Assembly (NCBI RefSeq): GCF_001949145.1
Contig: NW_019091619.1
Coordinates: 273,379 to 337,378, forward strand
Length of the DNA: 64,000 bases
Origin: Acanthaster planci
Taxonomy: Eukaryota; Echinodermata; Asteroidea; Valvatida; Acanthasteridae
Direction: 5' to 3'
A program made the position numbers and the translations under genes. Under the pieces are notes generated by a model, which worked only from the letters and a program-made list of their open reading frames with translations, did no database searches and had not been told where the DNA came from. This document shows positions 1-11,872 of this stretch, piece by piece (the first letter of the stretch is position 1; each line of letters opens with the position of its first letter).

Positions 1-431
1 TAGGCCTACACTCCTTTATATTTTGGGGGTTTTTCAGTAGGAATTTCTCCAAATGAGGGTACTCACACCAACAAAACTCTCTTTATTTTGCTGAAGAATA
101 GAAGAATACGTTTGGAAAGCAAACTGGTTCCAGCTTAAAATCGGAAAAGTTAGGAGGCCCGGAGTTTTGACCCTAGGAGAATCTTTCTCCCCAAGGCAAA
201 ATTACAATCACTTAAATCTAGCATACTATGTTAGTTTGGGGATCTCTGTAAGATCAACACCAAAGTTTTTTACACTAAAAAAAAATCTCGTATATTCTAC
301 GGTATTTTTATGATATACCACGGTAAGAAAGGAGAGAATCAAGAGATTTGTGCTTATGAAATTTACTTTTCTCAACTTGAACAAATCTTTTTTCTTTGTG
401 TTCTTTTTGTTCTGTTCCACCATCAACTTAC
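1..431. other. Intronic sequence of the SLC51A-like gene; nothing else recognised
   Basis: AT-rich DNA downstream of the last visible exon. No further coding exon of the transporter can be supported here. The open frame running into it is read-through past the donor at 431-430. Confidence 0.6.
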
Positions 432-684
432 AGTTGGCCCGGGAGTCTGAGCTGAAAGGCGCCACACACGGTATGACGCCTACGTCTGCCAGGATAGCCA
501 AAATGAGGTTCTGGGAGCTGATGATGATCAACACCATCTGCACGGTGAAAAACTTGGGACGGATGCGGTAGGAGCGGAGGGGCTCCAGGGACACGGTGAG
601 GAAGAGGATGATACCGTAGAGGGCGAGGAGGCCAGACAAAGAGGAGACGGTGAGGATGTAGATATAGGGCTCGTCAAGGGCAAT
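432..684 (-). CDS. SLC51A: SLC51A-like coding exon 6
   Basis: It begins IALDEPYIYILTVSS after an acceptor CCGTCAG that is in phase 0 with exon 5. Two hydrophobic segments flank a basic SYRIRPKFF stretch, and the exon ends near SSDSRAN with donor GTAAGT in phase 1. The next exon must lie beyond the left edge. Confidence 0.88.
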
Positions 685-3600
685 CTGACGGTGGTCGACA
701 AAGTGGAAAGATTGGTGTGCTGATAACAGGTGGTTTAAAAAAGCGTGTGTAATAATTGGAGTGAATTTCTTTTGGATAGTGCAAGCTTTAAGAGGTCTGG
801 GGATATTTTTCTCTCACGAACTCACGAACATTGAGCCGGAGGTTCGAATCCAGCTGCCGGTTGCATGTTGTGACCTCGGGCAAATGATTCAACTCCCATT
901 TGTCTCTCTCCACCCAGAAGCGTAAATGGGTAAACTGTGCAGGTATGGAGACGATTGTTTTGTTTTATTAGCTGTTTGCGCCAAAAAACGGCAGCATCTT
1001 TGGAGCTGAGATACTTTTAGAAATGGCTGTGGCCCAGTGAGCAGCTAAGGTAATAATAATTAGCGCCTTGTAATTTGGTGGTAACGCCAGAGTGTGTTGC
1101 CACTGTTTTTAAAGTCTCAACTCTCGTCTCATAGAGGACTAAACCTTTTCAAAGCAAAGTTACATTGCACAAACTGAGAGGCCACCTTGGCTCTGATTCA
1201 GAACACCATTTCACCCGCGTAGCACAGTTCTCCACTACCCGGTACACGTAATAATTTACTCCAAGTTGAATTGGAAATACAGTACACAAGTTTACCTTTC
1301 CGTGCGTGTATTTTCCATCAGTCCAGAGCACCAACGAGATGAAGTACAAGAACGGTCGAACAAAGGCAACTTGCATCACTATACGCCTCAGATTACGCAG
1401 GTTGGATCTGTCATATAAAAATCATCGCTGTGAAAATGAACGGTGGTGGACATAACATTTTGCCTGAACCTTCAAAGACGAATGTGGTTCAAAGTTCCAC
1501 ATGAGCTCTAGGGGAGGGTGGGGGCAAGTGGTTCATCCGGGCAACTGGCCCAGTCTTAGACCGAGTTAAATTAACAGGTTATGAAATTGACCAGTTGCGT
1601 TTAAACAAGTATACATGTATTTGTTTTTTTTTTAGAGATTAAGCTGAACAGAAATTGAATAAATAAAAAAATAAACTTCAAATCATGATTTAGGATGAAA
1701 ATGCCCAAACCAACGAACTCCATACTTAGCTTAACATCCCCAAACAAGAAATTACCTGACTGGAGGGCAACTAAGGTATAGGAATTTTTTAATTATTTTT
1801 TTAAAATGAACTCTGGTGCTTCTGAGATAATTACGATTGCCACTTTCAGTGTTTTATAATCAATTTACTCATTCCAACATTCATTTCGTACTCTTTTGGT
1901 GGCAAGTTTTAAGGTTTTATGATGTGGTCCACTTGCCCCTGGTGTGGGGTTAGTGGTCCACTTTTGGATGAATTTTTAATGAGTTAACATTCATAAGTTT
2001 TATTTGTGTATAATCGATTTCAGCTGTTTGCCATAAACAAACAAATGTTTTGGTCATGAATCAAATCCTTTTGCTGGATTTGAAGTGGTCCAGTAGCCCC
2101 ACCTTCCCCTATAGCCTTTTGGTACCCTCCCCCGAATTTTTGGCTTTGTATCCACCCTTGTAGAGATCATACCACCAAACGAAACTTAAAGTCCACGACG
2201 AAACTTAAAGTCCACGGGTGCGAACCCCTTCTAGAATGAAAGGGTTTTTTATTTTGACGAATTTCATGAATTATGATCCATCGTCTTCAATGCTAATCAG
2301 CGACTTGAATGAGTTTTCTTACGGTGTAATGGTTATCTTTGGCAAACAGCACGGGCAGCAGCAAGTGAAGGGTGGGCTGGCAAGCGAGACTTGACGGTCT
2401 TTGAGCTTCTCAACTACGGCCACCTTGCCGCCGTAGTAGTCGATGATGAGCATGATGAACTGGAACAGCGCCACCGAGAAATACCTAAATAAGGGGGAGG
2501 GGGTATTTATATAAGACGATTTTTAATGTTGAGGGATTAGCTATATAAACTTAAGCAAAATCAGATTGCTGCGACAATCAGATAGGCTGCACAAGTAGGT
2601 CATATCGCACAGCATAGGGATTTTCTCTCATGGTCAAACTCTAACTTAGCGACAGTAAGATGGACCGTCTCGATGTCGGCACTAAGGTGCTGGTTGGGCA
2701 CATTTTCCTGCCCAAACAAATGACTGTTCTCTGCAAATGATCCACTTGTTGGCAGCCAGTGACCACCACCGAGTTATACTGACGTCAAAATTGTGACGAA
2801 TCACTAAAATGCACTTACACAGACGCTACGAGACTGTTAAGGAGATGTGCCGCAGGAATGTACAATGATATCATTGAAGTAAGCGACATCATCTGTAACA
2901 GGAAGAAAGTGACCAAATCAACACTTGCAAGACTTACAAGACAAATTGGGCTACGGCTTGGATTCTACCATTGACATGATGTGGTGACGAGCCGAAGCCA
3001 TACATACTGCCCGATTCTGACGCGGTTTGAAACTCATAAGAAACAAAAAAATGTTTTGCGACACGTACCGAGACAGATATACGTGTGGAACAAAGAATAT
3101 CAAGCTACTCTGTCGGATGTCACGGTGTTTTAAAGCTTCAGAAGCTAAGGTTTATTCCTTATTCAGTTCTGGTTTGCCTGATTCATATCGGGATCCTAAA
3201 GATGTTTAGTTTGATTAAAATGAAAACAACCCTGTCAACTGCGTCTCTATTTCGGATTTCACCGAAAAAAGAATACCGTGCAGTCAACAATAAAGTGCAA
3301 TGGGCGGATTCATGAATTTTTCCGGAGGGGGTCAGGCCGCGTCAGATTTTTTATGTCTGACTTTTGCGGACAATCGGTCACGAAGGTAATGCCTTACATT
3401 GTTATTGATATATTTACAAATAATAACTTTTGCACGACACCTTCTTTTTGTTGTTGCTATTTTTGAATTTTTAATTTTTTTGGTGACACCACAATCCGAA
3501 TCTGCGCCTGTACCAACATGGAATAGCAGAGCAGATTATTTTCTTGCCACATTGATCAGGTTTATAATTAAGAGTAAAGACGATACATGCATGTTGCCCT

Positions 3601-4302
3601 TGAGGTATGAGAATTCCAAAAATCAATTTAGAAGAATGTTTCCCCACTGTGATTTCAACTTGTCTTGTTGTAACGGTTGTTAATTTCTTGCATAAATATA
3701 CCGGGTATATTCCCATGAGTACTATGAGCCGAACCCTGCGTCTGCTGTTAGGGATCTTCTTGTTCACATTGATGACGGACTCAACAAACATCACCAGGGT
3801 GAGAATGGAGGTTGCTGTCAGCAGAACGATGGCCGCGATGGCGGCAGGACTCTTGGCGATGTCTTGAAAACAAGAAAAAGAAAGTCGGATCGATGAATCA
3901 AGCGGGAAAGAAATACCAGACAAAACACATCTTAAAGTGCTTGGAGGCCCAGGGGATCCACAGAGAGACTGTAAGGACCAAGAAGGCAAATTTTCCAAAA
4001 AAGATCATTTTAATTGGTTGACTTAGAAAGTCCTGTTGGAAGAATCAGCATGAAATCCCAAAAGATAGACTTTGAAAGTGGGCATCTGATTTAATTTCTT
4101 AGATATTTTGGCAATGTTTTTGAAAATCACTGTGGAGATCCTGACACGGCTAAAACAAATCGGCCAAAAAAGGTGTTTAAGATGGTTTAATGAACATCTG
4201 CCAGACACTGAGTCCAATTGGAGAGGAAATTGAAATAGGCCTACCTCTGAAAAGATCTTCTGAACTGAGATCTCCCATTGCGCAACTGGTGTTTGCTGCC
4301 AT
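432..4302 (-). CDS. SLC51A: Organic solute transporter alpha-like protein, 5' six coding exons (partial)
   Basis: This is a multi-pass membrane protein of the Solute_trans_a family. In vertebrates SLC51A pairs with SLC51B at the basolateral membrane to move bile acids and steroid conjugates. Coding exons in gene order are 4302-4245, 3862-3702, 2892-2819, 2484-2323, 1407-1296 and 684-432. All junctions are GT-AG and every phase agrees, giving 273 residues before the gene leaves the window on the left. Family marks are a short polar N-terminus, membrane segments from about residue 25, the tail of segment 3 with YYGG, a cysteine-rich CCCPCC stretch followed by a basic region, FVRPFLYF, and a LWTDGKY loop before the next segments. 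The start ATG at 4302 was chosen because that exon ends in phase 1 exactly where exon 2 needs one base. The last membrane segment and C-terminus are missing. TMEM184 is the nearest alternative, but the cysteine cluster fits SLC51A better. Substrate is unknown. Confidence 0.86.
800..1065 (+). repeat. tRNA-derived SINE-like fragment
   Basis: It contains a polymerase III B-box-like GGTTCGAATCC at 841-851. The text after it (GGGCAAATGATTCAACTCCC, then CACCCAGAAGCGTAAATGGG) resembles the body of tRNA-derived SINEs seen in many marine invertebrates. The piece lies in an intron of the SLC51A-like gene. A complete tRNA fold is not seen, so this is not called a tRNA gene. Confidence 0.5.
1296..1407 (-). 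CDS. SLC51A: SLC51A-like coding exon 5
   Basis: The acceptor is TATGACAG and the donor GTAAAC. It encodes SNLRNLRRIV, then a hydrophobic stretch and LWTDGKYTHGK. This aligns with the basic stretch, fourth segment and 'PDGIY'-type loop of SLC51A proteins. Confidence 0.88.
2179..2216. repeat. Perfect 19-bp tandem duplication
   Basis: ACGAAACTTAAAGTCCACG is present twice, head to tail (2179-2197 and 2198-2216). It lies in an intron of the SLC51A-like gene. Confidence 0.9.
2323..2484 (-). CDS. SLC51A: SLC51A-like coding exon 4 (YYGG and cysteine cluster)
   Basis: It encodes the third membrane segment ending in DYYGGKV, a lysine/arginine-rich linker and the CCCPCC cluster that is the clearest family signature. 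The acceptor is CCTTATTTAG and the donor GTAAGA, phase 2 in and phase 2 out. Confidence 0.9.
2819..2892 (-). CDS. SLC51A: SLC51A-like coding exon 3 (second membrane segment)
   Basis: This 74-bp exon has acceptor CTGTTACAG and donor GTAAGT. It encodes a segment starting MMSLTSMISLYIPAAHLL. Phase 0 in and phase 2 out match exons 2 and 4. It is too short to be found by ORF length. Confidence 0.85.
3702..3862 (-). CDS. SLC51A: SLC51A-like coding exon 2 (first membrane segment)
   Basis: The acceptor is TTTTCAAG and the donor follows a CCG proline codon. It encodes residues 20-73: a hydrophobic segment (AAIAAIVLLTATSILTLVMF), then a basic stretch with SRRRVR and a conserved-looking GIYP at the exon end. 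Confidence 0.88.
4245..4302 (-). CDS. SLC51A: SLC51A-like coding exon 1 (start exon)
   Basis: The exon encodes MAANTSCAMGDLSSEDLFR plus one base, then donor GTAGGC. The phase-1 end joins exon 2 to give Asp-Ile-Ala-Lys. The N-terminus is polar and has no signal peptide, as in vertebrate SLC51A. It was found by reading, not by ORF length, so a different first exon remains possible. Confidence 0.68.
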
Positions 4303-5164
4303 GACTTCTAGTCCTGAGCAGATGGTCGACTTCAACGTTTATCCTGCAGCGGAGGAAATGCCAAAAGTAGAGGCCTATCGTGATTATATTATTCAACTGA
4401 CTGAAGTAGTGACCTTGAAATTGACGTCAGGAAGGCGTCTTCGGGCGTGGAATGAAGACAGTACCGGACCAAATTGATTTTACATCTTCAATTTGAATGC
4501 ACGGGTACCATCTGTTCCAGGCTTAGCCTTACGTGATACCCATGGGGAGCGATATATCGAAAACCTGCGGATATTAAGTTTTCAAAATGCCGTCTGTTCG
4601 ATTGCCAGAATAAAATAACCGAAAGACTCACCTGATGCACGATAGTGTCTTTTTTCCTGGGTTCGGAGGAAGTAAATTAATGTTTGGGGGATACAGTCTG
4701 TTTCGAGGCTGCCACAAAAAGTGTCCGAAGCCGAGAATCAGCGTTGGCTCTTTCGAATGCTCTGGTGCATTCAGTGTTGGCACTTCTTTCTCCATTGTTA
4801 CCCAGTGGATTGTTTGTTTTTACTCTCATTGCTCGAAGGAAATTTGCCTTGCCACATTAATCTGCTTGCAAACCTGCCAAAAGTCAAATATAGCGGCCTC
4901 GACTCGAGATATTGTGTGGCTGGGAGGCTTCTTCGGGAGAAAGGGGGCCGATTACGTCACTAGGGAGACCAAGTTAATCGGGTGGACTCAGTTTTATTTA
5001 GCCTAGGTCTTGGGTTCGGGGCGGGGGGCGGAGGCACGATGGAATGCGGTTTTCCAACAACTGTCCATGGCTGCACCCTAGAATCCTGTCCCGAGATCAC
5101 GCGGTAGTGCCGTTATAAAAAATTCTTGCGCTTTAATTCTTTTTAAAAATGGCAACACGTATGG

Positions 5165-5205
5165 GGAGGGGGAACCCCCCGGATACGCCACTAGTGAACT
5201 CCCCT
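5165..5205. repeat. Transposon-end-like sequence, right-end orientation
   Basis: The text CCCCCCGGATACGCCACTAG reads as the reverse complement of AGTGGCGTATCC followed by a G run. This is a common terminal motif of DNA transposons (hAT-like) in invertebrates. No partner end or transposase is visible. Confidence 0.3.
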
Positions 5206-6771
5206 GTAGCAGAGACTATTGGAGTGGCGATTCAGAGTATATATGTTTTGCCGGCCAAAGCACGCTGAAAATTAAACTACTCTGTTTACCCGAGGTTATA
5301 ACATAAACATGAACGATCTGTCACATAATAGCAACACCAATACTACAAATAGAATGACTGCAGTACTTTTCAGAATTAAAGAGATGCTGTACCACAGGCT
5401 CTAACAAGCCGGACCCCAACAAAGAGCAAACTGGGGATATGACTTCTATTTTGAAATGTGTAGTGCGGAATTCGACATAACCTTTGCCCATAGTGACCCA
5501 GTCAGAGGGAAAACTTAATTCGTCTTTGAGCACAAAAACATTTCTGCATCAAAATATATATCTGAGACAACTTCCCGTTTGATAACATTTCCTGTTTTGT
5601 AAACTTTATCGAAATACTGTCTGCAAAACACTGATTGCAGATAGCGTTTCTGTATGATAACAAAACTATGTCTTACCTGTTTACCTTTGTCAAGACTACT
5701 TGACTGCCCTGAATTAAAGGTCAGTACCTGCACGACTTGAAAAATTCGACAAGTCGAGGATCCCAGAACAGCAATCGCAGCCACTGGTGATGATGCAGGA
5801 ACATGCAAAGATTGAAGACGTTGCTTTGCGGAATTATCTATAAAGTTATACACCCATCCCAATCGTGTGCCCGTCATACAGAGCATAAAAAATCCAGTCA
5901 TACCCAGAAACAGTTCGGACAGTAAATGACCATTACCGTAACAGAACACACGGGTCTTACCAAAATAATGACCCTCTGATTGCATGCCGATGTGTTGACT
6001 CTTCACGTTTAAGTGCTGTTTAGATGTGACACCCGAGTATTAAATGCAATTATCGATTGTTTGCAGAGAAGAACACATAAAAAGGTGCTATCCCAGTAGG
6101 AAGATGAAGATAATCGCTATCGAAATCTTTATCATAAATTGACAGTATTTATTGCTACTCTTTCACAAGGCCGACTGGTACTGCATGCGTTTTCCTGCGT
6201 ACTAAGCGAAGATCCCCTGAAGATCAGATTTAGGCAGTGACAGACCCCTGAAAAATAGAGACCTATCACTTCTTGAAAGCAATGCAAAGCCTTACAAAAC
6301 TGTGATACATTGACAAAAACCCAAGAATTCACGCTTCCACCTGCTGGAATCTTCTTTAAACTTTAAATAAAGTCGACAATTTTCCATAAAAATGCAGGCT
6401 CATTCTTAAACTGATAAACGCCTTTACTTTAAGGAGTAACAATTACTGAGATTTCATCGTAGTTTGATTTTTCTGCGCAGTGCTAAGGAACTATTTTATA
6501 TAAGACCCACGTAAAATACTGATGTTTTCAGCGGGAAATATAACACGCAAGTTGAGCTTTAATTTATTGCTTTGCAAAAGAATCTAACTGTTGATGAGTC
6601 AAACTGTCCAGGATAAAGGTTGAGTGGAGTCCCTCCTCTCAGTGAATTACCGTGACAGCATCACACACGTTATGACTTCCAACTTGCATTTGTTAAATCA
6701 TAAGCTGCTGGCTAGTAATCAGAGCTACAGTTTGGCTTAAACATATGTAACATCAATTACGTTCCACCCAG

Positions 6772-6805
6772 TGGCGTATCGGGGGGCGGTGCAACTCCCC
6801 CCGCG
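6772..6805. repeat. Transposon-end-like sequence, left-end orientation
   Basis: CAGTGGCGTATCGGGGGGCG matches the same terminal motif as the 5165-5205 piece but in the opposite orientation. The two point away from each other, so they are not the ends of one element. Confidence 0.3.
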
Positions 6806-9800
6806 GATTTATTTTCTCTACAAAGAATACTTCATTACGTAGTCGGTATTCATCATCAAATATTAGCACCAAACCCCAAGAAAACAACACCATGCAAAAA
6901 GCAAGGATGTCGGCACCGCGAGTAAGGCTTTTGATGTCTTTTCTCCTCCAACATCATCTTGAATAAGCTCAAAGCCGCATTCGCTTTTGAATTTGCCCCC
7001 CCACACACACAAATGCCGAATATGTCGCTGGTTCCACCAAAGTACAAAGTAGTTTTAAAATTGGAAAAAAAAGACTTTCCTGTTATATTTACCCCGTTAA
7101 CCGGATTTCTGTTTCACGAAACCAGAGCAGTCACAATTTCAGTCAGCCCGAACTGATGTATCCTCTAGATGGCTTGACAGAAATAATTCTATTGATTGAT
7201 CGCCAGTCCCGTCTACTTGACGACGCTGACAATTAGTCGGTTTGTTATGGCAACACAAACCGCGGGCCCGGAAAATGTTTCTGATAAAGTGAACGGTACG
7301 TCAACACAAGTCGCCCGGTAATGTTTTAGCTGTCGCTTTCAAGCAAGCATTTGCCACATTTCCCATTAGAGAGCCACTCCCTCATAATGCAGGGAGTTAT
7401 GCCTTTACAGAAGCGCTTCATACACAGTTTTGGGTCGAAGCCCCCGCCCTCCTGCTCTGAGACAGAGACGGGAAAGTGGCGGAAATGAAAAAAAATAATA
7501 ACTTACATAAATGCACCAATACCATTGTAAACAATGAATATCAGGTGATGTGTCATCCTTGTTCCTGAATTCGCCCCTGGTTTACCTTTACTTTTGGTCG
7601 GGAGCCAATCACGAGCACGGCCTTAAACGGTTGATAGAACAGCAACAAGCAACACAAGTGACCCCTGAATATCAACATGTATTTACACGCCACAAATTTT
7701 GTACTCGAGGTGCCGTCGCCATTTCGAAATGTGTTTATTTTAATTCAAAAAAAAATCGTCAATCGTGTGTGGGTTTTGAAGCCCAGGGAAATCTGCAGTG
7801 AGAGGATTCAGCGTGTTATGCTTAGCACCATTTTTGGATTAACTGTTATTTGAAACCGTTAATTTTAAAAATAGCAATAAACCTATTACTTCTTGACCAA
7901 GCCTGAAAAGTTGGTGTGAAGCATGAGCGCGCCTGCCTTCGCACTGATATATTTAATAAACCTCCCCGTTGAAAAATGAATTACCTAAATTACCGAAATA
8001 TGAAATTCAAAATTGTCAGGTTAAAGTAGAAGTAGCTTGTTTATTCAAAAATGTTGCTGGCTGGTCTTTAATATGTTTAAGACCTGCTGGGCTTTGGAAG
8101 CAATGACAAAAACGTCAGCTTCCAAATCCCAGCCTGTCCCCCACATAATTTATAGAGACCTGCCAATGTATGCCCTAATACCTTCACATTAATTGACACG
8201 AATGCACAATGTAAGGATGGAAGGATTTGAGGAGCGGATCGGGGTGGTGTGGAAATTCTTCCAAGGAATAAAGCTCACTGAAACAGACAGACGTGGCTTC
8301 TTTTACTGCATATCGCTTCACACCATGAAGACAGATACTGCGATTCCGAGAGTTTCAGTATTGTTCAAATGAGGATGTCTGTAAGACTATCAAACTCCCA
8401 CAATCTACCGTTGTTAGACTTTTTTCCCTGGGAGAAGTTATGATATGAAAACCAAATTTTAGCCAGTACGGGGCTGCTGTCTTCAGGAGTCAGTTGACGA
8501 CGACGAGAGACGAGATATCGGAACTTGATGAAGCTCACTGTCCATCAGTACTTCCAAAGAGTCAAAGTCATAAGGTAAATAGTGTATGCAATAAAAGACC
8601 TGCCACGACTTTAACCCTTACGTGTACTTGCAACATTTCTAATCTTTAAATGAGTGTCACTAAGTTTTGAGTGCCTATAACTGGGTGTTATAAATACTGA
8701 TCGTATCATCTTAATGGGAATTTAATTGCAGTCAATAAACCAGGTGTCAAAATAATGAGGTGTTAATAAGTCACTTTTATCTCTATCAAGGTGCTAATTG
8801 TGTCGTCAGAAGTTGCCTAGTCAGACATGTTTATGGCTTGGTCACATAGCGGTGAAATTTACGACGATCGTGGCTTGCTTCAAGGTTTACAGAATTTCAC
8901 AATGTTCGTCTTTTATGACCAACCCACCATGCACGAGTTATTACTTGAGCACAAAAAACAGAATTGACATCCTATTTAGTATTAATCCACATCAGCTCCC
9001 TACACAGGATTACAAGTTCTCAATGCCAACCGTACATCAAAGTAAAACGGACTCCACACAGCATGTTTATTGATTACTTTAAGGGGTCATTTACCAATTT
9101 CGTTGTCATCGAGAGAAATTGTACCCCACAATATGCAGTCGATACACGGGATAAGACCGAAATTCAGTTTAAAAAAAATTCCCGTCTGAGGGCCGGCATT
9201 ATTGAAGTTTTTTCAATGTGACATTAGAGTGATATTTAATTTCAAGTATTTAGACATTTGGTGAAAAAAGGAACTGCACGCGATGTTAAGTCAACAAACC
9301 GGCTACAATATTGTTTGTGCAGTTTTGAATACAAAATTGGGAGGTAAGAGACGTAAACAAAATATGATGAGCCTGTTCACCTCCATGATTGTGGTTGGAA
9401 AGCGCTATGAAACAAAATGACATCATTACAAAATTGAATTTTGTCAGCATTATATAATGAACCCAAAAATACCTCATCAGGCACGAACCAAAAAATACTG
9501 CCTGAATTGCCGGTTGCATACGATAATTGTAGAAAAGTTATCTTTTGATTTGAACCCGTCATCAAACTGGCAATTTTGCATTGTGACTGTTAAAAACAAA
9601 TGTTTAATCCTAAGAGTTTTGGACTTTTTAACGACCCTAATTAGTTTCAATATTTTTTCACGCACAACGGGGGGGGCACCTGATTCTTCAACTTTTTTTC
9701 TTTTTTAGTTTGCTTTCTACAATTTGATTGCTTGCTTCTTTCTTGTTTTCTGATTTGTTTTTTTTTCCTGTTCTAGAAACTGAATCTTTTAGAGATCACA

Positions 9801-10679
9801 AGACATGACGTTTTGTTAAATTCGTAAATTGTTAATTGTGATTTTTTTTCAAAACTGTCAAGTTGAAGGACCAGCCCTCCTCGCCCATAATAAAGGAACC
9901 AAAGGTCCCCTTCTCTGTTTGAAAGATGACGAAGAAAAGACTAATGTTTTGGGTCTATTTCATTTCCTTTCCTGTAAAGAGCGTGTAAACAGAACCTAAA
10001 TGTAGTCTCATCCCTCAGAGAGGCCCTGAAAAATTTTATCAATAAATTCCCAATGTCTGTTTTATTTTCCCCCTACGAAAAACAGGTTGCCCCCAAATGG
10101 TTGTGGATCCGTCCTCGTGATCAAATCTCCAAAATTATGATTGTGCAATTGAGAAATGCAGAATTGTACAAGGCTGTTGTCTTTAAAATTTGTTTCCTCC
10201 TTGAGTTTCCCATTGTATTTTTGGACTGAGATGCCCTTTTCACAAGGGGTGCGAACATTTAAATCACAAATTTAAAGATGTTGCCTTGCGGTTATCGGAT
10301 CCGCACAGTGTGAGGTAGGCCTTCATAAAACACGGTTTGTCACTTCTGTTTCACGGTTTCAGCTCATACTAAAAACATACTTTAGCGTGCGCAAAAAAGT
10401 CTTAAATTTGTTTCAGAAAATTCTGGTTTTTTTATACTTAGGCCTATCGCTCTATAAGCTAGCGATACACAGAATCATAGGCTATTACTATTTGTTAGCT
10501 GCATGTACCAACAATGCTGCACCGTCGCATGTAATTTCCTATTTCAAAGCTGTTTGTGGCTTTCCAATAAAAGTGGATGATAAAACACAGTAATATGGGC
10601 TTATAAAATCATTTCTTTTATTTTTCATCAGTATTTTAAGCCTTGAAACGATGTGAAATACACATGCTAAGGAAATTAA

Positions 10680-10958
10680 NNNNNNNNNNNNNNNNNNNNN
10701 NNNNNNNNNNNNNNNNNNNNNNNNNNNNNNNNNNNNNNNNNNNNNNNNNNNNNNNNNNNNNNNNNNNNNNNNNNNNNNNNNNNNNNNNNNNNNNNNNNNN
10801 NNNNNNNNNNNNNNNNNNNNNNNNNNNNNNNNNNNNNNNNNNNNNNNNNNNNNNNNNNNNNNNNNNNNNNNNNNNNNNNNNNNNNNNNNNNNNNNNNNNN
10901 NNNNNNNNNNNNNNNNNNNNNNNNNNNNNNNNNNNNNNNNNNNNNNNNNNNNNNNNNN
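10680..10958. other. Assembly gap (N run)
   Basis: 279 undetermined bases. Long 'open frames' crossing it are artefacts of N translation. Confidence 1.
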
Positions 10959-11179
10959 GTCTGACGATCAGATAACCACCAGCTTAACCATTTGGCGATT
11001 TCAGGTAATTGCTTTAGGCTGTTCATATTTACGTAGATAACAAAACCATTAACCCAGTTATACCGCAAAGAATTTTGCTCTGCAAAGACTGAGTGAGTAC
11101 AACGCTACAATAGTCCATCGTGTAGCAAAGTGAACAAGGGGCCTGCGCACAAATATCCCTGACAGCTTCTCCTTGGTAA

Positions 11180-11475
11180 ATTAAATGCGCGCATCAATAG
11201 GAGAGAGTTCCAGGACTACACGTACGTCCGGACGTACACGTCTGAGGGTGCACCCTTGCAAACAAGGCCAAGATTTGTCCGCCAATTGCTCATTAATAAA
11301 AGTTACAAACTCAAAATATTCTATATTAGAGAGTCCTGAGAGCCATGAAATCGAGGAATTGGAGAAATATGGCACTGAACCCCCGGCCCGGACTTGGGGT
11401 TTCCAATTCTGAGCAGCTTGGATGCAATCAGGTCCGAAATTGGCACTATTGGAGCCATTTTGCAGAGGGATGGTT
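11180..11475 (-). repeat. Dispersed repeat, family A, copy 1
   Basis: It is closely similar to 46555-46835 over about 280 bp, including the shared text AGAGTCCTGAGAGCCATGAA in copy 1. Both copies encode SNSSISWLSGL followed by NIEYFEF on the minus strand. It lies about 300 bp upstream of the cysteine synthase start codon. Copy 2 continues into sequence shared with the Gypsy LTR at 61.6-62.3 kb, so this is probably an LTR-derived fragment. Confidence 0.85.
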
Positions 11476-11788
11476 TTTCAAAATAGCTACTTTCCTGGAC
11501 AGGGACATTTTCTTCATTCTAGGAGTGGTCTGCTTCTGGTGAAAATTTCTCAAAAATTCATTTGTCAACCCCCCGAAAATTGAAAAGAAAATGAAAGGGG
11601 ACATGTGGAACATCATTTTTCTGTGCAGTCTGAACACCTGTGAGAGTTGTGAGTATTTTTAAAATATTTGTGAAGTATGGGGATTTATCACTGCTGTCTA
11701 TGGGAATTTCTTTGTAATGGTGCACCCCTGAGGCCGACTGCCCACTGTGTACCGCGCCCCCTACAGTTGACTGTTCTTCAAGTTCAAG

Positions 11789-11872
11789 ATGGCAGCGCCC
11801 TGGAAAAAGTTTGTCGTGAACGCTTGCCGAGAGTTACCGGTTCTGCAGTCGTTTCGTCGAACAGTTTGGAAA
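11789..11872 (+). CDS. Cysteine synthase exon 1
   Basis: ATG in a fair context (CAAGATGGC). It encodes 28 residues beginning [10 protein letters not shown] with several Arg and Lys and no Asp, compatible with a mitochondrial targeting peptide. The donor is GTAAGT, phase 0. Confidence 0.8.

Larger units (their letters stand above)
4303..11179. other. Intergenic stretch without a recognisable gene
   Basis: About 6.9 kb between the divergent start exons of the SLC51A-like gene and the cysteine synthase. Open frames up to 163 residues (6006-5515 minus) show no family resemblance and no convincing splice structure. Two short terminal-repeat-like pieces (about 5165-5205 and 6772-6805) and an assembly gap lie inside. 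Promoters of both flanking genes should be here or in 11.2-11.8 kb, but no defined element is seen. Confidence 0.6.

Noticed and set aside
841-851. GGTTCGAATCC as part of a tRNA gene
   Set aside because: No acceptor stem, anticodon arm or A box in register; the flanking text fits a SINE.
4190-4477. 95-codon plus-strand frame that looks protein-like
   Set aside because: It is the shadow of the transporter's start exon on the minus strand; no splice context on plus.
5515-6006. 163-codon minus-strand frame as a gene or as an exon of the SLC51A-like protein
   Set aside because: No family motif, and the true first exon of the transporter is found at 4302-4245 with matching phase.
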